From DATDPM01 sp041498815 (GTDB lineage Bacteria > Pseudomonadota > Alphaproteobacteria > DATDPM01), in the NCBI GenBank assembly GCA_041498815.1, contig JBGQJC010000023.1:1-38202 (forward strand): a stretch of DNA of 38,202 nucleotides, read 5' to 3'. A program made the position numbers and the translations under genes. Position 1 is the stretch's first letter, and the number at the start of each line of letters is the position of its first letter. Of the stretch, positions 32,983 to 38,202 are shown piece by piece. Under the pieces are notes generated by a model. That model was given only the letters and a program-made list of their open reading frames with translations, was not told where the DNA came from and did no database searches.

Positions 32983-33532
32983 TGCCGCCCTCCAAACATT
33001 CCTTGAGGTGCATCAGGCCGCGCCGGATCCAGCTTTTGACCGTGCCGATCGGCGCCGACAAGCGCGCCGCGAGTTCGGTATGGGTCAAGCCTTCGTAATA
33101 CGCCAGCACGATCGAGCGGCGTTGCGGTTCGTCGAGGCGCTGCAGGCAGGCCAAGAGCGCCCGGGCCGCGCTGCTTTGCATCGCCTGCTCCAGCGGATCG
33201 GGTTCCGAACTCGCCATGTTTTCGATGTCCGCGATCCCCGAAGTCTGACCCTCGCGGCCACGGCGCTCCAGCATCGTGAACGCGCCGTTGCGCATGATCG
33301 TCACCATCCAGCTCATCGCCGAGCCCTTGGCCGGGTCGAAGCGGTGGGCCGAGCGCCACAGCCGGATGAAGGATTCCTGCAGCAGGTCCTCGGCCAAGTC
33401 CCGTCTTCTCAAGATACCCAGGGCAAGGGCGAAAAGTTTCGCGGAAGTAAGCTCATAGAGCCGGGCAAAGGCCTTTTGATCGCCCCGCGCCGCCGCCCCC
33501 AGAAGCTCCCCCAATGGATCGGGCCCCGCCAT
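32969..33532 (-). CDS. ECF sigma factor (SigK-like)
   Basis: This is a 187-residue group IV sigma-70 factor. Region 2 spans about residues 20-95 (ARLYELTSAKLFALALGILRRRDLAEDLLQESFIRLWRSAHRF), with the DLAEDLLQE core-binding signature and the WMVTIMRN segment. Region 4 spans about 120-178 (DEPQRRSIVLAYYEGLTHTELAARL, then the helix-turn-helix GTVKSWIRRGLMHLK) and recognises the -35 element. It has no extra domain. With the overlapping RskA-like gene it forms a classic ECF/anti-sigma operon, probably autoregulated and responding to an envelope or redox signal. Confidence 0.94.
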   Translation of the reverse strand: MAGPDPLGELLGAAARGDQKAFARLYELTSAKLFALALGILRRRDLAEDLLQESFIRLWRSAHRFDPAKGSAMSWMVTIMRNGAFTMLERRGREGQTSGIADIENMASSEPDPLEQAMQSSAARALLACLQRLDEPQRRSIVLAYYEGLTHTELAARLSAPIGTVKSWIRRGLMHLKECLEGGNGAS

Positions 33533-33831
33533 TTCCCCCCCGGCATCGTCCGCCTTCTTTGTCGCCCGAATCGGGGCCCAATGACAATATTGGCGTTCGA
33601 GCGGGCAGGCGTTCCGCGCCGTTGCGCCTCGATGGGCGGCGGCGCTATAAGTCGCATCTCAAGCGGGGGCACGACGGCCGCAAGTCCAAGGCCGGCCGGT
33701 CGGCTCCGCCCCCACAGGCCCTGTGGCACGGCCGGATCAGGCCGCGTTCATTCCAAACCCGATATCGCCGATAGGGCAGGCGAGGAAACCATGACTTCAC
33801 CGCCGCGGACGCCGCGGCGGAAGGGTTGAGC
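33533..33831. other. Divergent promoter region between the ECF sigma gene and hyfB
   Basis: 299 bases separate the minus-strand sigma gene from the plus-strand hyf genes and should contain both promoters. On the minus strand, GGAAT (complement of 33748-33752) resembles ECF -35 elements, but no convincing -10 follows. A partial sigma-54 box on the plus strand was rejected. Confidence 0.4.
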
Positions 33832-35838
33832 ATGTTGCTTGTACCCGCCCTCGGCCTAATCCTCCTGCTGCTGGCATTGGCAGCGGCAGGCGCGGCGCGC
33901 CTTCCCGCCGCACGAGCGATCGTTTATGGCGGCAGCAGTGCCGCGTGCCTGGCCCTGCTCGGTATTGCCGCTGCACGGCTCGGTCTCGGCGACGCGGGGC
34001 CGAACGCAATTTCGCTGCCGCTCGGATTGCCTTGGCTGCGGGCCCATTTCGAATTGGACGCGCTCTCGGCCGTCTTCCTGGCCGTGATAAATCTCGGCGG
34101 GGCGATGGCGAGCATCTACGGCCTGGGTCACGGCCGGCACGAGCGGGAGCCCGCGCGGGTGCTGCCGTTTTTTCCGGCGTTCCTGGCCGGCATGAACCTC
34201 GTTCTCCTTGCCGCCGACGCCTTCACGTTCCTGGTTGCGTGGGAATTCATGTCGCTGTCGTCGTGGGCGCTCGTGGTGGCCCATCATCGTGACAAAGCGA
34301 ATCTTTCCGCCGGCTTCGTCTATCTGGTGATGGCGAGCTTCGGGACGCTGGCATTGTTGCTCGCCTTCGGTCTCATGGCCGGGCCCGGCGGCGACTACGA
34401 CTTCGATTCGATACGCCGCATTGGGCTCGGACCGGCGGCGTCGGCCGCGGTCCTCGCACTCGTTCTGACGGGGGCCGGATCGAAGGCCGGTCTGGTGCCG
34501 CTTCACGCCTGGCTGCCGCTGGCGCATCCGGCGGCGCCAAGCCACGTCTCGGCGCTGATGAGCGGGGTCATGACCAAGGTCGCGGTCTATGCGGTGGTGC
34601 GGATCGTTTTCGACCTCATCGGTCAGCCGCAATGGTGGTGGGGCGGCATCGTGCTGGCGCTTGGCGGATTGACCGCCGTCATGGGGGTCCTTTATGCCCT
34701 CATGGAACATGACCTGAAGCGGCTGCTCGCCTATCACACGGTCGAAAACATCGGCATCATTTTCATCGGGCTCGGCTTGGCTCTTGCGTTCCGGGCGAAC
34801 GGGCTCGCCACGGCGGCGGCTCTCGCCCTTACGGCCGCGCTGTTCCACGTTTTCAATCATTCGGTATTCAAGAGCCTCCTGTTCTTCGGCGCCGGGGCCG
34901 TGCAGACGGCGACCGGCGAGCGCGACATGGAGCGCCTGGGAGGGCTGATGTCCCGGATGCCCCAGACGGCGTTCGTCTTTCTCGTCGGCTCGGCCGCGAT
35001 TTCGGCGCTGCCGCCGCTCAACGGCTTCGTTTCGGAATGGATGACGCTCCAAGCCATTCTCATCAGCCCCGAATTGCCGCAATGGGCGCTCAAGTTCCTG
35101 GTGCCCGCGGTCGGGGCTTTGCTGGCGCTTTCGGCGGCGCTCGCCGCGGCCTGTTTTGTCAAGGCCTTCGGCATAACCTTTCTCGGCCGCGCGCGCTCGG
35201 CCGCGGCTACGGGGGCGAAAGAGACCGACCGCTTCTCGCTCGCGGCGATGTATGCGCTCGCTTTGATATGCCTTTTCGCCGGCGTGGTGCCGGGAGCGAT
35301 CATAGATTTGCTGGCGCCGGCCGTCCGGATGCTGACGGGCAGCGCCCTTCCGGCGGCGGGCGGTGCGAATTGGCTGCTCTTGGTGCCGGTCGCCTTTGGG
35401 CGAAGCTCCTACAGCGGACCGATTCTTTTCTCCCTCATCGTGTTCGCCGGGGCGGCCACGGCCTTCGTGATCAACGCCATCGGGGCGCGGGACCTTCGGC
35501 GTGCTCCGGCATGGGATTGCGGATTTCCCGATCCGAGTCCGTCCACCCAATATACCGCCGACAGCTTCGCCCAGCCGATCCGGCGCGTGTTCGGCAGCGT
35601 CGTATTCCAGGCCCGCGAGACGGTCGAAATGCCGCCTCCGGGCGACATGGGTGCGGCGCGATTCCAGGTTCGTCTGCGCGACTTCGCCTGGGAATGGTTC
35701 TATGAGCCCGTGGGCGGGAGCGTTTCCTATGCCGCGGACTGGTTGAACCGGGTCCAATTCCTGACCATCCGCCGTTACCTGGCCCTCGTGTTCGCGGCGC
35801 TCATCGTGCTGCTTTGCGTGGTCGCGATATGGCGGTAA
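33832..35838 (+). CDS. hyfB: Hydrogenase-4 subunit B-like proton-pumping membrane protein
   Basis: This is a 668-residue polytopic antiporter-like subunit of the NuoL/M/N-HyfB/HycC family; E. coli HyfB is about the same length. About 14-16 transmembrane helices are present, with the conserved core LTGAGSKAGLVPLHAWLPLAHPAAPSHVSALMSG (near 34465-34565; Lys in the KAGLVPLHAWLP motif), EHDLKRLLAYHTVENIG (near 34705) and FHVFNHSVFKSLLFFGAG. It probably pumps protons or Na+ coupled to electron transfer. ATG 33832 follows AAGGG; TTG 33826 is an alternative. Its stop overlaps the hyfC start by 10 bases. It is the first gene of the visible hyf operon. Confidence 0.93.
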   Translation: MLLVPALGLILLLLALAAAGAARLPAARAIVYGGSSAACLALLGIAAARLGLGDAGPNAISLPLGLPWLRAHFELDALSAVFLAVINLGGAMASIYGLGHGRHEREPARVLPFFPAFLAGMNLVLLAADAFTFLVAWEFMSLSSWALVVAHHRDKANLSAGFVYLVMASFGTLALLLAFGLMAGPGGDYDFDSIRRIGLGPAASAAVLALVLTGAGSKAGLVPLHAWLPLAHPAAPSHVSALMSGVMTKVAVYAVVRIVFDLIGQPQWWWGGIVLALGGLTAVMGVLYALMEHDLKRLLAYHTVENIGIIFIGLGLALAFRANGLATAAALALTAALFHVFNHSVFKSLLFFGAGAVQTATGERDMERLGGLMSRMPQTAFVFLVGSAAISALPPLNGFVSEWMTLQAILISPELPQWALKFLVPAVGALLALSAALAAACFVKAFGITFLGRARSAAATGAKETDRFSLAAMYALALICLFAGVVPGAIIDLLAPAVRMLTGSALPAAGGANWLLLVPVAFGRSSYSGPILFSLIVFAGAATAFVINAIGARDLRRAPAWDCGFPDPSPSTQYTADSFAQPIRRVFGSVVFQARETVEMPPPGDMGAARFQVRLRDFAWEWFYEPVGGSVSYAADWLNRVQFLTIRRYLALVFAALIVLLCVVAIWR

Positions 35839-36782
35839 GCGGTCTTGCCATGCAAGTCGCGCAGATTGCGCTGGTGGCGGCGGTAGCGCCGGCACTCACC
35901 GGAATCGTCCGCAAGGTGAAGGCGCGTCTGGTGCGGCGCCGCGGCCCGTCGGTGCTTCAGCCTTATCGCGACCTGTTGCGCCTCGTCCGCAAGGACGTGG
36001 TGCTCGCCGACAACGCCTCGTGGCTGTTCCGGGCGGCGCCTTATATCGTATTCGCGATGGTGTGGGCCGCGGCGGCGCTGGTGCCGACGTTTGCCGCCGG
36101 CCTGCCGCTCGGGCCGGCCGGCGACCTTATCGTGATCGTCGGTTTGCTCGGAAGTTCCCGATTCTTCCTGGCACTCGCCGGGCTCGACGTCGGAACCAGC
36201 TTCGGCGGCATCGGCTCAAGCCGGGAAATGATGATCGCTTCTCTCGCCGAACCGGCGATGCTGATGATCATCTTCACGCTTTCCCTCATGGCCGGGACGA
36301 CGGATTTGACGGCGATCGCCGGTTATTTCGCGTCCAATCAGGTGGGGTTGCGCGTATCGCTGGGCCTCGCGCTGGTCGCCCTGCTGATGGTGGCGATTGC
36401 CGAGAATGCGCGAATTCCCGTCGATAACCCGGCAACCCACCTCGAGCTCACCATGGTGCACGAAGCGATGGTGCTCGAATACTCGGGGCGGTATCTGGCG
36501 CTGATCGAAGCGGCGGCCGCGCTCAAGCTGCTCCTTTACTTCTCGCTGGTCGGGTGCGTGTTCCTGCCGTGGGGGATTGCGGCCCCGGGGGCCGGGATCG
36601 GCGCGCTGTCCGTTGCGGTCGCACTTTATTTCGTCAAGGTCTCCGCGGGCGGCGTGCTGCTGGCGGTATTCGAAACGGCGATCGCCAAGATGCGCGTTTT
36701 CCGCGTCAGCGAATTCCTGAGCGGCGCGCTCCTCCTGGGGCTTCTGGCGGCGCTCCTCCTTTTCGTGTCGCGGAGCTTTTGA
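35829..36782 (+). CDS. hyfC: Hydrogenase-4 subunit C-like membrane protein (NuoH/HycD family)
   Basis: This is a 317-residue membrane protein with about eight helices, homologous to NuoH and HycD/HyfC, the subunit that joins the membrane arm to the hydrophilic arm. Conserved pieces are RRRGPSVLQPYRDLLRLVRKD near the N-terminus (the Q-P-Y-x-D-L segment) and ENARIPVDNPATHLELTMVHEAMVLEYSG (near 36400-36488), which holds the acidic loop residues. ATG 35829 lies inside the hyfB end. The stop overlaps the hyfE ATG by one base (TGATG). Length matches E. coli HyfC closely. Confidence 0.94.
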   Translation: MAVSGLAMQVAQIALVAAVAPALTGIVRKVKARLVRRRGPSVLQPYRDLLRLVRKDVVLADNASWLFRAAPYIVFAMVWAAAALVPTFAAGLPLGPAGDLIVIVGLLGSSRFFLALAGLDVGTSFGGIGSSREMMIASLAEPAMLMIIFTLSLMAGTTDLTAIAGYFASNQVGLRVSLGLALVALLMVAIAENARIPVDNPATHLELTMVHEAMVLEYSGRYLALIEAAAALKLLLYFSLVGCVFLPWGIAAPGAGIGALSVAVALYFVKVSAGGVLLAVFETAIAKMRVFRVSEFLSGALLLGLLAALLLFVSRSF

Positions 36783-37444
36783 TGCACGGACTAGCTTTCG
36801 ATGTCGCGCACATGCTTGCCGGCGGGATGCTGCTGGTGAGTTTCGTGCTGCTGTATCAGCGGCGGATGTTCGCGGTCCTCAACAGTTTTGCGCTGCACGC
36901 CATCGTGCTTTCCCTCGCGGTCGCCTGGCAGGCGCTCGTTCAAGATGCGCCGCACCTCTACATCACGGCGGCGATAGCACTTCTATTCAAGGGGATCATT
37001 ATTCCCGTGGCGCTGCATCGAATCGTGGTGCGGCTCGAAATCCACCGCGAGGTGGAAACGGTCATCGGCGTCGGTCTCACCATGCTGGGTGGAATAGGCC
37101 TAGTGGCCCTTTCGATCCTCGTCGTCCTTCCGGTGACGGCGGAATCGGCCGCCTTCGCCCGCGAAGACCTGGCGCTCGCGCTCTCGATCGTTCTGCTCGG
37201 CCTCTTGATGATGATCACGCGCCGCAACGCGATCACGCAGGTGGTGGGCTTCATGTCGGTCGAGAACGGCCTCATTCTCGCCGCCACCGGCGTCAGGGGC
37301 ATGCCTCTGGTGGTGGAAATCAGCGTCGCGTTTTCGATCTTGATCGCCTTCGTCGTTTTCGGGGTGTTCTTCTTCCGCATCCGCGAGCGCTTCGACACCC
37401 TCGATGTTCACTACCTCGGCACCTTCCGCGGAGAGCAAGTATGA
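36782..37444 (+). CDS. hyfE: Hydrogenase-4 subunit E-like membrane protein (NuoK-like)
   Basis: This is a 220-residue membrane protein with about seven helices. Its C-terminal part resembles NuoK (MMITRRNAITQVVGFMSVENGLILAATGV), including a Glu within the GFMSVENGL helix that corresponds to the proton-path glutamate of NuoK. Size matches E. coli HyfE (216). ATG 36782 shares a base with the hyfC stop, so a longer in-frame upstream extension is rejected. Its stop overlaps the next ATG (ATGA). Confidence 0.93.
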   Translation: MHGLAFDVAHMLAGGMLLVSFVLLYQRRMFAVLNSFALHAIVLSLAVAWQALVQDAPHLYITAAIALLFKGIIIPVALHRIVVRLEIHREVETVIGVGLTMLGGIGLVALSILVVLPVTAESAAFAREDLALALSIVLLGLLMMITRRNAITQVVGFMSVENGLILAATGVRGMPLVVEISVAFSILIAFVVFGVFFFRIRERFDTLDVHYLGTFRGEQV

Positions 37445-38202
37445 GCGGTTTCGAAGATTTCGCGGCGGTAGTCCCGCTGGCGATTCCCGCCGCCGCCGCA
37501 TTCGTGCTGGCGCTTTTGCCCGGATACCGGCTGACGGCGCGGGTCAATGTGGCGGCGTCGCTCCTCACCTTCGCCGCGGCGCTGATGCTGCTGCGTTTCC
37601 GGCCGGCGCCGGGGCCTTATCTGCTGGTCGACGACTTCAACGTTTACCTCATCATCCTCAATACCTTCGTCGGATTCACGACCAGCGCATTCAGCGCCAG
37701 CTACATCGATCACGAGATCGAGATCGGCCGCCTCACTCCGGCGTATGTGCGCTTTTACCACGCCATGTATCAGGGAATGATGTTCGCCATGAATCTGGCG
37801 CTGCTTTCGAACAACATCGGCCTCATGTGGGTGGGCGTGGAAACCGCGACGCTATCGACCGTGCTGATGGTCGGGATCTATCGCACGCATGAGGCGCTGG
37901 AGGCGGCCTGGAAATATTTCATCCTGGGAAGCGTCGGCATCGCGCTCGCCATGTTCGGCACGATCCTGGTCTATTTCGCCGCTCAATCGGTGATGGGGGA
38001 GGGGCTTCCGGCGATGGCTTGGAGTTCGCTGGTGGCAAGGGCCGCGAATTTCGACGCGCCGCTCCTCAATCTCGCGTTCGTTTTCTTGCTGGTGGGCTAC
38101 GGCACGAAAGTCGGGCTTGTGCCGCTGCATGCCTGGCTGCCCGATGCCCACGCCGAAGGGCCGACCCCGATTTCGGCGGTGCTCTCGGGGCTCCTGCTCA
38201 AC
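37441..38202 (+). CDS. hyfF: Hydrogenase-4 subunit F-like membrane protein, 3'-truncated by window edge
   Basis: 254 codons from ATG 37441 to the window end with no stop. This NuoM/N-HyfF family antiporter-like subunit shows FVGFTTSAFSASYIDHEIE near the start, then MYQGMMFAMNLALLSNNIGLMWVGVETATLSTVLMVG with its helix Glu, WKYFILGSVGIALAMFGT, and GYGTKVGLVPLHAWLPDAHAEGPTPISAVLSGLLLN at the right edge. The Lys of GTKVGLVPLHAWLPDAH is a key proton-channel residue. The usual length is about 480-530 residues, so roughly half is seen. It overlaps hyfE by four bases. Confidence 0.94.
   Translation, partial: MSGFEDFAAVVPLAIPAAAAFVLALLPGYRLTARVNVAASLLTFAAALMLLRFRPAPGPYLLVDDFNVYLIILNTFVGFTTSAFSASYIDHEIEIGRLTPAYVRFYHAMYQGMMFAMNLALLSNNIGLMWVGVETATLSTVLMVGIYRTHEALEAAWKYFILGSVGIALAMFGTILVYFAAQSVMGEGLPAMAWSSLVARAANFDAPLLNLAFVFLLVGYGTKVGLVPLHAWLPDAHAEGPTPISAVLSGLLLN

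Noticed and set aside
33724..33739. Possible sigma-54 promoter upstream of hyfB
   Set aside because: TGGCACG is present, but the required GC at the -12 position is absent at the fixed 10-base spacing from the GG.
33856..35895. A 679-codon minus-strand open frame across hyfB
   Set aside because: Its product is Arg/Gln/His-rich with no hydrophobic or domain pattern, typical of the antisense shadow of a high-GC membrane gene; the plus strand clearly encodes HyfB.

Overview
The window is GC-rich chromosomal DNA of a free-living Gram-negative bacterium. It is most likely an alphaproteobacterium, perhaps of the Rhodospirillales. This rests on the Caulobacter-style order of the Cpa/Tad genes, a RskA-like anti-sigma/ECF pair, an Hyf-type membrane module and high-GC codon use. 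No rRNA, tRNA, CRISPR array, insertion sequence or phage gene was recognised. All gene identities come from reading motifs by eye; no database search was run.

Bases 1-8.5 kb hold an envelope-glycan or lipid-linked-sugar region. It contains the C-terminal part of a polytopic membrane protein, a DPM1-like family 2 glycosyltransferase, a small cupin, a three-domain sugar C-methyltransferase, a UDP-glucuronate-decarboxylase-like SDR enzyme and a Gfo/Idh oxidoreductase, all on the plus strand with tight spacing or overlap. A convergent LPG-synthase-TM/UPF0104-type membrane protein follows (apparently using an ATT start codon), then a small DUF5658-like membrane protein and an isoprenylcysteine-methyltransferase-like protein.

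Bases 8.7-23.7 kb are a nearly complete Tad (Flp) pilus locus: flp pilin, cpaB, secretin cpaC, a small lipoprotein, tadE, a vWA-bearing tadG, cpaE/tadZ, cpaF/tadA, tadB, tadC, a decayed second tadC, a long TPR lipoprotein with a repeat-rich linker, a TadD-like TPR lipoprotein and prepilin peptidase cpaA. Together these would make, process, power and export a type IVc pilus. An AT-rich leader precedes the pilin gene.

Bases 23.8-29.1 kb carry a secreted alkaline-phosphatase-superfamily protein that appears to have lost catalytic residues, then a three-module LplT-PlsC-Aas lysophospholipid repair protein broken by a one-base frameshift. Bases 29.2-33.5 kb hold a Kef-type cation/proton antiporter, a small protein of uncertain function, a convergent class I cytochrome c and an ECF sigma/anti-sigma pair on the minus strand.

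From 33.8 kb to the window edge is the membrane arm of an energy-converting hydrogenase-4-like complex (hyfB, hyfC, hyfE, hyfF), with every start overlapping or touching the previous stop. The hydrophilic and catalytic subunits would lie beyond the right edge, so whether it is a true [NiFe]-hydrogenase cannot be decided here.
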